In this document: positions 40,834 to 50,375 of the stretch, piece by piece
Layout of the letters: each line of letters opens with the position of its first letter
Numbering within the stretch: the stretch's first letter is position 1
From: JBMOMT01 sp049324835
GTDB lineage: Bacteria; Chloroflexota; Anaerolineae; CAYNKW01
Direction: 5' to 3'
Length of the DNA: 64,000 bases
NCBI GenBank assembly: GCA_049324835.1
Contig: JBMOMT010000040.1
Location: 1-64,000, forward strand
Notes under the pieces: generated by a model
Databases searched by the model: none
The model's input: only the letters and a program-made list of their open reading frames with translations
What the model was told of the DNA's origin: nothing
Program-made: the position numbers and the translations under genes

Positions 40834-43800
40834 TCAGGGGTTGGGAGCCGAGTCTGCGGGTAAAAGGCGCAGCCACAGGGTGAACGTGCTGCCCTGATCG
40901 GCGCCGCTTTTGACGGTGATCTGCCCACCGTGAGCCTGAGCGATCGCCTGGGCGATGCTCAAGCCCAGACCGGTGCCGGGCACGTGACCCGATTCGGCCA
41001 GGCTGCCGCGGTAGAAACGCTCAAAGACGCGCTCTTGCTCTTCCGGTGAGATGCCCGGCCCGGTATCTTGCACACTCAGCGCGGCCCATTGGGTTTGCCC
41101 TTCCCGGATCACGTCAGCCCTGAGCGAAACGTATCCACCTGCGGGGGTAAAAGTCAGGGCATTTTCTATCAGTTCACCCAGCGCCTGGCTCAGCCGGGCC
41201 GGATCACCCTTCACCGCCAGCGGGGTGGCCGCTGCTGTCTCGATCTCGAGTGTTAACCCGGCCTGTTCCATTTGGGTCAGGTAACGTTGTGCTGTGTCGC
41301 GAATCAGATCGGACAGGGACAGGGTCTGCCAGGAGGCCAGGGCCTGACCGCTGTCCAGGGTCGTGATCTCGATCACGTCCTGGATCAGAGCTTCCAGCCG
41401 GTCCGATTGTTCCCGCATCACGCGGGCGTGGCGGGTGATTTTTTCCGGCGAGGAGGTTTTGGCCAGCAGGTGAGCGTAGAGTTTGATGTTGGCCACGGGG
41501 GTGCGCAGTTCGTGAGAGACGTTGTTGAGGAATTGGCGCCGCGCGCGCTGCAGGCCCTTGAGGCTGCTGATGTCGCGGTGGCTGGAGATATAACCCGTCA
41601 ATTGGCCCTCGGCGTCGCGCAGCGGGGCGATGGTCACGGCGGCCTCGTAGGTGCGACCGTCTTTGCGCCTCAAGACCGCCTCGCCGCGCCACACCTCGCC
41701 GGCGGCCAGCATGGTCTGCGAGGTCTGCCAATCGACTTCCGAGAATCTTTCGGCCAGGACAAAGTTGGAGGGCTGTCCGATGGCCTCCTGGTCGGTATAG
41801 CCGGTGAGGGCGGTAAAGGCGTCGTTGACGTAGGTGATTTTCAGATCTGGGGTCGAAACGCCGATGGCGTCGCCCACGCTGCGCAGGATGGTCTCACTTT
41901 TCTCTTTTTCGGCGAGGATCTCTTTGGTGCGGGCCACCACCTCTTCTTCCAACGAGGCGTTGAGCGCTTGCAGGGCCATCTCGGCCAATTTGCGCCGGGT
42001 GATATCGGTGTAGACGCCCACCGCCCCGATCAGCTCGCTGCCGACGACGATGGGCGCCCCGGCCAGTATGACATCTACCGGCGAGCCATCTCGGCGATAG
42101 CGCACCGTCTCCAGCGGCCCCAGCGGCTCTCGATTCAACACTTTTGTGGTCAGGCTCACGGCCAGGTCGATGGTTTGAGGGGCGTTGATCAGGTCATCCA
42201 GGTTACGGCCCACGGCTTCGGCGGCGGTGTACTGGAACAGGTTCTCTGCGCCGCGGTTCCATTCGACGACGCGATGGCTGGCGTCCAGAGTGACGATGGC
42301 GTCGGGCGCGGCGTTCAGCACTCCTTCCAGGTACACCCGTCGCTCCTCCAGCTCACGCTCGGCCCGAATTTGCCGGGTGACATCACGTTTGACGGCGGCA
42401 TAACTGCTGATCCGGCCCTGGGCGTTTTTGATGGGTGAGATGATGGCTTGCTCGTGATACAGGCTGCCGTCTCGGCGTTTGTTGATAAAAATGCCATGCC
42501 AGGTTTCGCCTGCTGTGAGGGTATCCCACAGTTCCCGGTAAAAGGCCTGGTCCTGGTGGCCGCTTTTGAGAATTCGGGGGTTTCGGCCCAACGCTTCGGC
42601 CAGGCTGTAGCCGGAGCTCACCTCAAAATAGGGGTTGGCGTAGGTGATGTTGGCGTCGAGATCGGTCAGTACTACCGTTTCCTGCACCTGTTCGATGATC
42701 GCCGCCAGGCGGGAAACCTCTTCCTCGGCTTGTTTACGCTCGGTGATGTCGGTGGCGATCTGGAGGTGCACCATGCGGCCATCCACCCAGCGGATGGCCC
42801 GGTCATAGTTGGCATACCAGCGGCCGGTGAGGGGGTTCTGGCCCTCCCAGAGGTACACGCCGGTGGGGTTGCCATCGGCATCGAGCAGTTTCTCGTTGGT
42901 GCAGTGAGGGCAACGCTCCGTGCTGCCACGGAAGGCCTGCCAGCAGACCTGCCCCTCCAGACCGTCGCCGAAATCCTGGCGCATCAGCCGGTTCATGAAC
43001 AGGACCTCGTAGGTGTCCATATCGGCCACATAGATGTGGGCGTCGATGCCGTCCAACACGATCAGCAGCCGCTCCTGCGATTCCTTGAGGGCCCGCTCGG
43101 CCTGCTTGCGGGCAGTGATGTCGTCATACACCGCCACCATACCGATCAACTCACCATCCACCAGAATGGGGCCGCCGGAAATGCTCACGTCTATCGGCGT
43201 GCCGTCTTTGTGATACCGCACCGTCTCCACCGGGCTCGTCAGTCGGTGTTCGATCGCTTGCTGTTTCAAGTGGCGGGCTTCCGGGCGAACCTCTGGCCGG
43301 GTCACCAGGTCGTCCAGGTCGCGGCCTGCGGCCTCCTGGGCCGTATACCCGAACAGCCTTTCGGCCCCTGGGTTCCATTCCACCACCTGTTGATCGGCGT
43401 TCATGGTCACGATGGCATCGGGCGCGGCATCGAGCACACCTTCCAGGTAGGTTTTACGTTCCTGGAGCTCCTGGGCGACCTGCACCTGGTCGGTGATGTT
43501 CACCACCACGGCCAGCGTGCCTTCAAAGCTGCCGTCGGCTCGGATGAGGGGCGAGGCCGAGACGAGCACGTGGAGGAAGTGGCCGTCTCTGTGGCGCAAC
43601 CTGGTTTCGTAGGTGCTGGTGCTGCCCTGTTTTCGCTGCGCTGTGAGGTGGGCAAAACGTTCAAACTCCGCCGGCAGGGTCAACTGGGAAAGGTTCATGC
43701 CTGTCATCTCGGCGGGCGTGTAGCCCAGCATGTGTGCAAAAGCGGGGTTGACGTAGGTCAGACATTCGTCGGCGTCGGTGATGCCGATGCCGGCCACGGC

Positions 43801-44796
43801 GGCCTCGGCCACGGCCCGGTAACGCTGTTCACTCTCGTAGCGCGCTTCGTCGGCCTGTTTGCGCTCGGTGATGTCCTGACCAGAGCTGAGCGTGCCGGTG
43901 ACCTGGCCCGTTTCGTCGCGCAGCAGGGCATTGTGCCAGTGGATGATGCGCTCCTGGCCGGATTGGGTCAGCACCAGTTGTTCAAACGTTTCGGCAGGTG
44001 TGATCTGCCCACTCATCAGGCCAGTAAACACCCGCCAGACCTCATCTCGAATGCGCGCCGGCAGGCAGGTCTGGAACCAGTCCTGGCCGATCAGCTCTCC
44101 CTCGTCGTAGCCCAGGGTGTGGCAGCCCCGGCGGTTGAGCAGCGTGACCCGGCCGTTTTTGTCCAGAGCCAGCAGCATCACGCTGGCCACGTCCAGGTAT
44201 TGTTGCATCCGCTTACGTTCCTGGCGCAGGGCCTGGTGCGCCGCTCGTTGACTTTTCACGGCCAGGTGCAGCGACAGGGTGGACAGGATCAGGGCCAGGG
44301 TGATGGTGATCAGATCTGTGGGCGTCGGCAGCGGATCCAGGGAGACGGTCAGCATACCGCTGCGCTCGAAAAAAAAGACCCCGGCGATGGCCAGCAGGCT
44401 GGCCAGGCCAAAGATGAACACCATGTTTCGATGAAGTAACAGGCTGACGAGGATGATGACGAAAAAGTAACCGCTGATGGCCACGTCGCGGACGCCGTCG
44501 TAGGAATAGATGGCAACGGTAAAGCTGGCCCACAGGGCAAGGGAGAGCAGCAGACCAACAGACTGGATGTACCCACGATGCAGGAGGATGAGCAACCCGA
44601 TCGAGACAGCAGTCACCAGGGTGGCCAGCAGGTGAATGGTGAGCCTCGGTCGAGGATCCACGAGTGTCGTGATCACCGGCAGAGCGATGGCGGCGCCCAG
44701 GACGGTCAACAGAATGGCCTGAAGCCAGCCGGCGATGCGGGTTTTCTCCTGGTCTTCAAAGACCGGGGCAGCGAAAAACTTGATCAAGCGGGTCAT
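40834..44796 (-). CDS. Membrane-bound histidine kinase with seven PAS domains
   Basis: A 1320-residue sensor kinase. Five or six N-terminal membrane helices (about 20-180) are followed by seven PAS domains in series (each ending near DITERKQ or a similar linker). A HisKA domain has NNVSHELRTPVAN (phosphoacceptor His near 1092), and a HATPase domain has ENALTFTPAGG, DTGPGISPEEQERVF and GTGLGLSIAQ. PAS4 contains CWQAFRGSTERCPHCTNEK, a Cys cluster seen in some PAS domains that may bind metal or respond to redox. No cognate regulator is adjacent. ATG 44796 follows AGAAAGG; an upstream ATG at 44856 would add 20 non-conserved residues. It shares an operon with uvrD. Confidence 0.9.
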   Translation of the reverse strand: MTRLIKFFAAPVFEDQEKTRIAGWLQAILLTVLGAAIALPVITTLVDPRPRLTIHLLATLVTAVSIGLLILLHRGYIQSVGLLLSLALWASFTVAIYSYDGVRDVAISGYFFVIILVSLLLHRNMVFIFGLASLLAIAGVFFFERSGMLTVSLDPLPTPTDLITITLALILSTLSLHLAVKSQRAAHQALRQERKRMQQYLDVASVMLLALDKNGRVTLLNRRGCHTLGYDEGELIGQDWFQTCLPARIRDEVWRVFTGLMSGQITPAETFEQLVLTQSGQERIIHWHNALLRDETGQVTGTLSSGQDITERKQADEARYESEQRYRAVAEAAVAGIGITDADECLTYVNPAFAHMLGYTPAEMTGMNLSQLTLPAEFERFAHLTAQRKQGSTSTYETRLRHRDGHFLHVLVSASPLIRADGSFEGTLAVVVNITDQVQVAQELQERKTYLEGVLDAAPDAIVTMNADQQVVEWNPGAERLFGYTAQEAAGRDLDDLVTRPEVRPEARHLKQQAIEHRLTSPVETVRYHKDGTPIDVSISGGPILVDGELIGMVAVYDDITARKQAERALKESQERLLIVLDGIDAHIYVADMDTYEVLFMNRLMRQDFGDGLEGQVCWQAFRGSTERCPHCTNEKLLDADGNPTGVYLWEGQNPLTGRWYANYDRAIRWVDGRMVHLQIATDITERKQAEEEVSRLAAIIEQVQETVVLTDLDANITYANPYFEVSSGYSLAEALGRNPRILKSGHQDQAFYRELWDTLTAGETWHGIFINKRRDGSLYHEQAIISPIKNAQGRISSYAAVKRDVTRQIRAERELEERRVYLEGVLNAAPDAIVTLDASHRVVEWNRGAENLFQYTAAEAVGRNLDDLINAPQTIDLAVSLTTKVLNREPLGPLETVRYRRDGSPVDVILAGAPIVVGSELIGAVGVYTDITRRKLAEMALQALNASLEEEVVARTKEILAEKEKSETILRSVGDAIGVSTPDLKITYVNDAFTALTGYTDQEAIGQPSNFVLAERFSEVDWQTSQTMLAAGEVWRGEAVLRRKDGRTYEAAVTIAPLRDAEGQLTGYISSHRDISSLKGLQRARRQFLNNVSHELRTPVANIKLYAHLLAKTSSPEKITRHARVMREQSDRLEALIQDVIEITTLDSGQALASWQTLSLSDLIRDTAQRYLTQMEQAGLTLEIETAAATPLAVKGDPARLSQALGELIENALTFTPAGGYVSLRADVIREGQTQWAALSVQDTGPGISPEEQERVFERFYRGSLAESGHVPGTGLGLSIAQAIAQAHGGQITVKSGADQGSTFTLWLRLLPADSAPNP

Positions 44797-44884
44797 GGCG
44801 ATGACCTTTCTGCCGGAAAACGGTCGCCTGTTGGGATGGAACAGGTCTGGCAGCATGCGGACGAGGCTGGGTGAATCTGCGGTT

Positions 44885-44914
44885 ATTGTAACACGAACAG
44901 GGGGTTGCTGTCAA
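44885..44914 (-). promoter_or_regulatory. Promoter of the PAS-kinase/uvrD operon
   Basis: On the minus strand, TTGACA (44914-44909), an 18-nt spacer and TACAAT (44890-44885). It is divergent from the ECF sigma promoter in the same 230-bp gap. Confidence 0.65.
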
Positions 44915-44945
44915 CGAGGCCCCGATGGGGCAGTTACTTTCCGGC

Positions 44946-44974
44946 TTGCCTTTTGACCAGACCTGGGTTAGAAT
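44946..44974 (+). promoter_or_regulatory. Promoter of the ECF sigma operon
   Basis: TTGCCT (44946-44951), a 17-nt spacer and TAGAAT (44969-44974). The transcript would start about 45 nt before the sigma gene. I do not see a clear autoregulated ECF-type GGAAC box. Confidence 0.5.
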
Positions 44975-45024
44975 TGCCGGCGATGAACCCTTTGCCTGTC
45001 CAGACCATCTAAAGGAGTGAGCGT

Positions 45025-45633
45025 GTGAGCCAGGACGAGGCCGATCTGCTGCAAGCGCTACGCGCTGGCGACAAGGCCGCCTTTGCCCAACTGGTGACGA
45101 CCTTTTCGCCCCGCGTGTACAACGTGGCTCTCCGGCTGCTGGGCGACCCCGCCGAGGCGGAGGACGCGCTACAAGAGACTTTTCTCAACGCCTTTCGTTC
45201 GCTGCACAGCTTTGAAGGTCGCTCCAGCCTGGGCACCTGGCTGTATCGCATCGCCACCAACGCCAGCCTGATGCGGTTACGCAAACGCCGCGAGAGCCTC
45301 TCGCTCGACAATCCGGTGGCGCTGCAAGAGGGTGAATCGTTGCCCCGCCAACTGGTGAACTGGGCATACATGCCGGAAAAAGTGCTGCTGAGCGCCGAGG
45401 CTGGCCGCATCATGGACACAGCCATCGCCCAACTGCCAGAGACGCTGCGAGCCGCCTTTGTGTTACGAGACATCCTGGAGTTTTCCGGCGACGAGACCGC
45501 CGAGGCGTTGGGCATCTCCCTGGCAGCCATGAAATCGCGTCTGCACCGCGCGCGTCTCTTTTTGCGCCAGCAGCTCTCCGACTATTTTGCCGAATGGGCC
45601 ACCAGCGACAGGAACAGAGAAGCTCAATCATGA
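45025..45633 (+). CDS. ECF-type RNA polymerase sigma factor
   Basis: A 202-residue ECF sigma factor with region 2 (GDKAAFAQLVTTFSPRVYN, then DPAEAEDALQETFLNAF) and region 4 (LPETLRAAFVLRDILEFS, then EALGISLAAMKSRLHRAR). There is no region 3. GTG 45025 is preceded by AAAGGAG. The next gene, a zinc-finger anti-sigma, overlaps its stop codon, the standard RsiW/ZAS arrangement. It probably directs a regulon responding to envelope or redox stress; targets are not visible here. Confidence 0.95.
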   Translation: MSQDEADLLQALRAGDKAAFAQLVTTFSPRVYNVALRLLGDPAEAEDALQETFLNAFRSLHSFEGRSSLGTWLYRIATNASLMRLRKRRESLSLDNPVALQEGESLPRQLVNWAYMPEKVLLSAEAGRIMDTAIAQLPETLRAAFVLRDILEFSGDETAEALGISLAAMKSRLHRARLFLRQQLSDYFAEWATSDRNREAQS

Positions 45634-45878
45634 CCCACCCCTGCGATCCACTCAAAGCGCAACTGTCCGATTACATCGACGGCGAACTGGAAGAGCGCCT
45701 GTGCGCCGAGATCAAAGCCCACCTGGCAGACTGCGAGAACTGCCGTGTGCTGGTGGATACCCTGCGCAAGACCATCCTGCTGTATCGCCAGCAGCCGGCG
45801 CCAGAAATGCCCTCCGACGTGAAGCAACGACTTTACAAAGTACTGGACCTGGAACCGTTTCTGAAGCGTGAAACGTGA
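45630..45878 (+). CDS. Zinc-finger anti-sigma factor
   Basis: An 82-residue soluble anti-sigma domain protein. It has the ZAS zinc motif HLADCENC (H-x3-C-x2-C, near 30-37) with upstream Cys/His-containing MTHPCDPLKAQLSDYIDGEL. ATG 45630 overlaps the sigma stop (ATGA). There is no membrane helix, so release probably follows zinc loss or oxidation of the Cys pair rather than regulated proteolysis, as in RsrA-like factors. Confidence 0.92.
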   Translation: MTHPCDPLKAQLSDYIDGELEERLCAEIKAHLADCENCRVLVDTLRKTILLYRQQPAPEMPSDVKQRLYKVLDLEPFLKRET

Positions 45879-45891
45879 GCCGTGCCCGGCC

Positions 45892-46893
45892 TCACAGCTC
45901 GCGCTTTACCTGCTCCAACGCCGCCAGCCAGCCGCGCAAGGCCTCTGGCCCCAATTCACCCCGTCGATACGCTGCCTGCGCCCGGCGGGCCTCGGCCCAC
46001 AGCCCCAACCGCACCAGCCACCGCGCCGCCCAACGAAACGCCCGGCTGTAATGTTTACCGAACAGCCGGAAACGGCTGCGCCACAATACCACAAACATCT
46101 CGTCACGCACCTGGCGGGTGCTCTGGCCGGCGTGATGCACCACCTCCGCAGACGGCACACCATAGATCGACCAGCCGGCGCGCCGGATTCTCATGCACCA
46201 ATCGATCTCTTCGACGTACATGTGATAACCCTCGTCGAACGGGCCGGTCTGCAAGATGACCTCCCGGCGCAGCAGCATGGCCGCGCCCAGGGGATGGTCG
46301 ATCTCGAACGGCACGCTGCCCTGGTACAGCCGCCGCGGATAACGTCCGTTGAGCCGCGACTCGATCAACCGCCAGTGGAGGGGAAAAAAGTCGAGGGCAA
46401 TCTGTCTCAGGCCGGGGAACGCAAAAGCCGAGTGTTGAAAACTGCCATCGCCATAGACCAGCCGCGCGCCGCTCACGCCGGCGGCGGGCGTACGATCCAT
46501 GAAGGCGACCATCGCCGCCAGGGCGTCGCCGCGTACCTCGGTATCGGGGTTCAAGAGCAACACGTAGCGAGGAAGAGCTGGCGTTTCAGCATCGAGAAAG
46601 CCCATCGCGCGCAGCACACGGTTGTTGCCGCCGGCAAAGCCCAGGTTGTGTTCGCTGGCGATGAAGCGCACCTGCGGGAACTGACGCCGCACCATCTCGG
46701 CGCTGCCGTCGTGGGAGGCATTGTCCACCACCCACACCTCGGCGTCCAGCCCCGAACCGGCCAGGCTGCGGAAAACCGAGGCCAGACAGGCCGCCAGCAG
46801 GTCTCTCACATTCCAACTGACAATGACGACCGCCAGATCGCTGGGGTCGTCATGGCCGGGCGAATTTTCGATTGCGGCGGGCAAAGTATACAT
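45892..46893 (-). CDS. GT2-family glycosyltransferase
   Basis: A 333-residue glycosyltransferase of the rhamnosyltransferase-like GT2 group. The nucleotide-binding start is VVIVSWNVRDLLAACL. The metal-binding Asp is in LLLNPDTE (near 111), VDNASHDGS is present, and the acceptor-loop motif MYVEEIDWCMRIRRAGW lies near 230. The C-terminal 80 residues are basic and amphipathic, suggesting membrane association. It starts 3 bp after the phnE fusion gene and so ends the phosphonate-type operon. A sugar transfer to a surface polymer is likely; linkage to phosphonate metabolism is only positional. Confidence 0.88.
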   Translation of the reverse strand: MYTLPAAIENSPGHDDPSDLAVVIVSWNVRDLLAACLASVFRSLAGSGLDAEVWVVDNASHDGSAEMVRRQFPQVRFIASEHNLGFAGGNNRVLRAMGFLDAETPALPRYVLLLNPDTEVRGDALAAMVAFMDRTPAAGVSGARLVYGDGSFQHSAFAFPGLRQIALDFFPLHWRLIESRLNGRYPRRLYQGSVPFEIDHPLGAAMLLRREVILQTGPFDEGYHMYVEEIDWCMRIRRAGWSIYGVPSAEVVHHAGQSTRQVRDEMFVVLWRSRFRLFGKHYSRAFRWAARWLVRLGLWAEARRAQAAYRRGELGPEALRGWLAALEQVKREL

Positions 46894-46896
46894 CGT

Positions 46897-49491
46897 TTAG
46901 GTCAACTGCTCGCGGGCGCGGGCGCTGGCATAGTCCATGCTCCAGACCATGATCACGATGGCCCACACGGCCATGCCGGCTGCCGCGTATTGGTTCATGC
47001 CCACCTGCAGCCGGAAAAACTGCCCGATGCCGCCGCCGCCCACAAAGCCGATGACGGTGGACATGCGGATGTTGATATCCCACTGGTAAATAATAAAAGC
47101 CAGGAACTTGGGCACCAACTGGGGGACGATGGCAAAGACCAGCGTTTGAAGTTTGTTGGCCCCGGTGGCAGTGATGGCTTCCACCGGCCCGCTATCGATC
47201 TCTTCGATGGTCTCGGAAAAGAGTTTACCCAGGTTGGGAATGTTGTTCAGGATCAGCGCCAACACCCCGGTAAAGGGGCCAATGCCCACCCAGGCGGCGC
47301 AGATGACCACCAGGATCATCGGCTCCACCGAGCGCCACAGGTTAAAGATGGTGCGGCAGGCAAAATACATCACCCGACCAACGGGACGGCTGCCCATGAT
47401 GTTGCGCGCGGCGAAAAAACTGAGCGGAACGGCGAAAAAAGAGCCTATCGTCGTGGCCAGCAGAGCCATGAGCAGCGTCACCAGCGACAGATTCACCACC
47501 TCTTTGAAGGCGGTGCTGAGCTGCGGGCCGCCCACCACCTCTTTCCAGGTAATGACCACCCGGCCGGGCTCAGAACGACCGGCCGGCGGGTCAACTTGCA
47601 TCAGCGGGTGGACATCCGTCTCCCAGGTGAGGCTGCCGGTGTCATCGGTGGTGCAGCAGTCCTTGTGAACACGCAAATAGGCGTCATCGGACAACGCCCA
47701 GCGCACCGAAACCTCGGTATCGGGCGGCAGCTCGTGGCCGCGAATGACCAGTGGATCACCCACGTCGCCGCAGGATAGGGAAAGATTGACCCGCGGGCCG
47801 CTGACCATCGACGGCTCGGCTTCACCCGAACCGCAGGGTACCGGCAGGGTGGCGCTGACGCTCAACTCCTCCGTGGGCCGGGAAAATATCTCTGGCACAG
47901 CAAAGGCGCGCAGGATGCGCAAACCCTCCGGCGCGCCCTGGGCAAAATCGATCAGACTGATTCTGGACACGCCCCAGGACCAGACAAAAGCCATCCCAAA
48001 ACCGATCACCAACAGGCCGGTGGTCACATAGCGGCGCCACTGGCTGGCCCGGCGGCTGACGGGTGTACCCTCGATGATGCGCTTGCGCAGCCAGGCCGAC
48101 ACATAGTCCAGGATGGCCACCACCAGGACGATAGCAATGATGGCCGTAGCCATGCTGCGCAGACGGTTGAGCCGCACCCACTGGATGACCAGGAAGCCCA
48201 GGCCGGCGTCGCTGATCAGGCCGATGACCGTGGACATGCGGACGTTGATATCCCAGCGGTAGAGCGTGAAGGACAAAAAAGTGGGCACGATCTGGGGCAG
48301 CACGGCATAGATCACGACTTGTGGAAAGGTGGCGCCGGTGGCGCGAACGGCCTCGATAGGGCCGGGATCGATGCTCTCGATGGCCTCCGAGTAGAGCTTG
48401 GCCAGGGCGGCAATGGTGTGCAGCATCAGGGCCAACATACCACCGAATGGCCCCAGGCCCACCCACACGGCAAAGACGATAGCCCACATCAGCGTCTCGA
48501 TGGAGCGCACCACGTTGAGTAACGTGCGCACCACGTAATAAACGCCCCGCGTGAGCGGCGTGGCCCACATCAGGTTACGCGCCGCAAAAAAGCTCACCGG
48601 CAGGGCCAAGATCATGCCCAGCACCGTGGCCATAAAGGCCAGAGCCACCGTCTCGCCGATCTTTTCCAGCACCAGGTTCAGGGTTTCGGTGGGTCGCAAC
48701 GAGCCATAGGGCCGGTGCTGCTCGGCGCGAATGACGTGCGTCTGCGTTTGGCCGGGGCCGGGCAACTTGTCCAGCGGCACCGAGGTGCGTGGCACGACCA
48801 CCGTAGCCTGGAAGCGACCCTCGGCGTCGGTGGTAAACGTCTGCGGCTGGCCATCCACCAGCAGCTTTTGCACGTCGCCGATGGGGTTTACCCAGCGCAG
48901 TTCTCCCTCAAAATGGGGGAAAAAGCCCTCGCCCCGGATCACGATGGTCTCGTCAAAATCGGCGCAGGCGACGCCGGTCGTGAGTCGGGGTTCGGCGGAT
49001 GGAGACTTGTCTGGCGCGGGCAACGGCTCGATGCAGGGCACTTGAAACGGCGTCGCGCCGACCAGGTCTTCGGTGGGGTATGCCAGCAACTCTGGTTGAA
49101 CCAACGCCTTGAGGTAGGGTTGCATGTTGGGCCAGCCGGTGATCAACCGTCCCAGATCGACCTCGGTGGACACGTAGGCCAGACTATAGACGATGAACAC
49201 AGCCGCCAGGATCGGCGCGCGAAGGCGGCCCATCTTTCCCCTGGCCAGACGATAGGCGTCCCAGGCGGCCCACAGCCAGATGAGCGCCAGAGGCGCCAGC
49301 AGGGCAAACGTGCCCTGCCAGGCGATCAAGACCCCAAGGACGACGACGGCCCCCAGGAAACCGACGCCCCGTCCGCGCTGCGCCAGGAGAAACTGCCCAC
49401 TGCCGGGCGCCAGCAGCGACACGAGAGCCAACCATAGGGCCGATCTACCCGGACGGGCAGCATCGTTGTGTTTCTCATTGTTTCGATCCAT
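46897..49491 (-). CDS. phnE: Fused double PhnE permease with extracytoplasmic insertions
   Basis: An 864-residue protein combining two PhnE-type permeases. An N-terminal three- to four-helix region (about 15-85) precedes permease 1 (about 285-510, EAA loop EAVRATGATFPQVVIYAVLPQ) and permease 2 (about 640-860, EAA loop EAITATGANKLQTLVFAIVPQ). Ahead of each permease core is a domain of about 100-140 residues that resembles Ig/IPT-like export domains (ACADFDETIVIRGEGFFP near 180; LSCGDVGDPLVIRGHELPPD near 575). PhnE normally is about 270 residues and dimerises. Here both halves are fused and decorated. phnC and phnD lie upstream in order. The substrate is phosphonate or a related oxyanion. Confidence 0.9.
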   Translation of the reverse strand: MDRNNEKHNDAARPGRSALWLALVSLLAPGSGQFLLAQRGRGVGFLGAVVVLGVLIAWQGTFALLAPLALIWLWAAWDAYRLARGKMGRLRAPILAAVFIVYSLAYVSTEVDLGRLITGWPNMQPYLKALVQPELLAYPTEDLVGATPFQVPCIEPLPAPDKSPSAEPRLTTGVACADFDETIVIRGEGFFPHFEGELRWVNPIGDVQKLLVDGQPQTFTTDAEGRFQATVVVPRTSVPLDKLPGPGQTQTHVIRAEQHRPYGSLRPTETLNLVLEKIGETVALAFMATVLGMILALPVSFFAARNLMWATPLTRGVYYVVRTLLNVVRSIETLMWAIVFAVWVGLGPFGGMLALMLHTIAALAKLYSEAIESIDPGPIEAVRATGATFPQVVIYAVLPQIVPTFLSFTLYRWDINVRMSTVIGLISDAGLGFLVIQWVRLNRLRSMATAIIAIVLVVAILDYVSAWLRKRIIEGTPVSRRASQWRRYVTTGLLVIGFGMAFVWSWGVSRISLIDFAQGAPEGLRILRAFAVPEIFSRPTEELSVSATLPVPCGSGEAEPSMVSGPRVNLSLSCGDVGDPLVIRGHELPPDTEVSVRWALSDDAYLRVHKDCCTTDDTGSLTWETDVHPLMQVDPPAGRSEPGRVVITWKEVVGGPQLSTAFKEVVNLSLVTLLMALLATTIGSFFAVPLSFFAARNIMGSRPVGRVMYFACRTIFNLWRSVEPMILVVICAAWVGIGPFTGVLALILNNIPNLGKLFSETIEEIDSGPVEAITATGANKLQTLVFAIVPQLVPKFLAFIIYQWDINIRMSTVIGFVGGGGIGQFFRLQVGMNQYAAAGMAVWAIVIMVWSMDYASARAREQLT

Positions 49492-49506
49492 GCTGATGCA
49501 CCCCGC

Positions 49507-50292
49507 CTAAGCCGCCATCTCGTTCATGCCGCCCACGGTGACCATCTCGGCCTCTTCGCCGTACACTTCTTTGAAGCGCTGGCGAGTCAGCTCTGAGGGC
49601 AGGCCATCGAAGACCAGCTCACCATCCTTGAGGCCGATGACGCGCGTGGCGTAGCGATGCACCAGGTCCAAAAAGTGCAGGCTGCACAGCACGGTGATGC
49701 CATCCTGCCGGTTGAGCAATTCCAGATATTGCAGGATCGAGTGGGCCAGCACCGGGTCGAGGCTGGCCACCGGTTCGTCGGCCAGCATCAGCCGCGGCTC
49801 TTGCATCAGCGCCCGGGCGATGCCCACCCGCTGCTGTTGCCCGCCGGAGAGTTGATCGGCCCGGTTGTCGGCCTTTTCGGCGATGCCCACCCGCTCCAGG
49901 GCAGCAATGGCGCGCTGGTGATCTTGGGCAGAAAACTGGTGGAGCAGACTCGTCCAGGGATTGGCGTAACCCAGCCGACCCGACAGCACGTTGGTCATGA
50001 CGCTGCTACGCCTGACCAGGTTAAACTGCTGGAAAATCATGCCGATCTGCCGCCGGATGTGACGCAATTCCGTGCCCTGAGCGGCGGTGATGTCTGCCCC
50101 ATCCCAGATCACACGCCCTTCGGTAGGATCGATCAGGCGGTTGATGCAACGCAACAGCGTGGATTTGCCCGATCCAGAAAGACCGATGACCGCCAGGAAC
50201 TCGCCGTCCTGGACCTCGAAACTGACGTTTTTGAGCGCGACCGTGCCATCGGGAAAGACTTTGGTGAGGTTTTCTACGCGCAGCACATGCAA
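49507..50292 (-). CDS. phnC: Phosphonate-type ABC ATPase PhnC
   Basis: A 261-residue ABC ATPase. Walker A IGLSGSGKSTLL is near residue 36, the Q-loop is IGMIFQQFNL, the signature ADQLSGGQQQRVGIARAL lies near 147-164, and Walker B MLADEPVASLDP near 170. The PhnC marker VMTNVLSGRLGY is present. It energises the fused PhnE permease, which starts 15 bp downstream. A hairpin lies between it and phnD. Confidence 0.95.
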   Translation of the reverse strand: MHVLRVENLTKVFPDGTVALKNVSFEVQDGEFLAVIGLSGSGKSTLLRCINRLIDPTEGRVIWDGADITAAQGTELRHIRRQIGMIFQQFNLVRRSSVMTNVLSGRLGYANPWTSLLHQFSAQDHQRAIAALERVGIAEKADNRADQLSGGQQQRVGIARALMQEPRLMLADEPVASLDPVLAHSILQYLELLNRQDGITVLCSLHFLDLVHRYATRVIGLKDGELVFDGLPSELTRQRFKEVYGEEAEMVTVGGMNEMAA

Positions 50293-50330
50293 CCTCCTCC
50301 GTCAGACCTGACAAGTCTCTGGCTAAAAGA

Positions 50331-50358
50331 CAGGGAGAGAGGCGAGCCTCTCTCCCTG
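50331..50358 (-). terminator. Hairpin between phnD and phnC
   Basis: CAGGGAGAGAGG and CCTCTCTCCCTG form a perfect 12-bp stem with a 4-nt loop. On the minus strand it is followed by TCTTTTAG, a short imperfect U run. Such partial terminators between binding protein and ATPase genes raise the binding protein's share of the mRNA. Confidence 0.6.
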
Positions 50359-50375
50359 TGGTGCATCGTGCCAAG

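Noticed and set aside
39319..40863. 514-codon open frame on the plus strand
   Set aside because: Antisense to uvrD/pcrA, whose helicase motifs are complete.
42448..44439. 663-codon open frame on the plus strand
   Set aside because: Antisense to the seven-PAS kinase; the product has no recognisable domain and a biased Val/Gly/His composition.
45868..47778. 636-codon open frame on the plus strand
   Set aside because: Antisense to the glycosyltransferase and the PhnE fusion, both clearly genuine.
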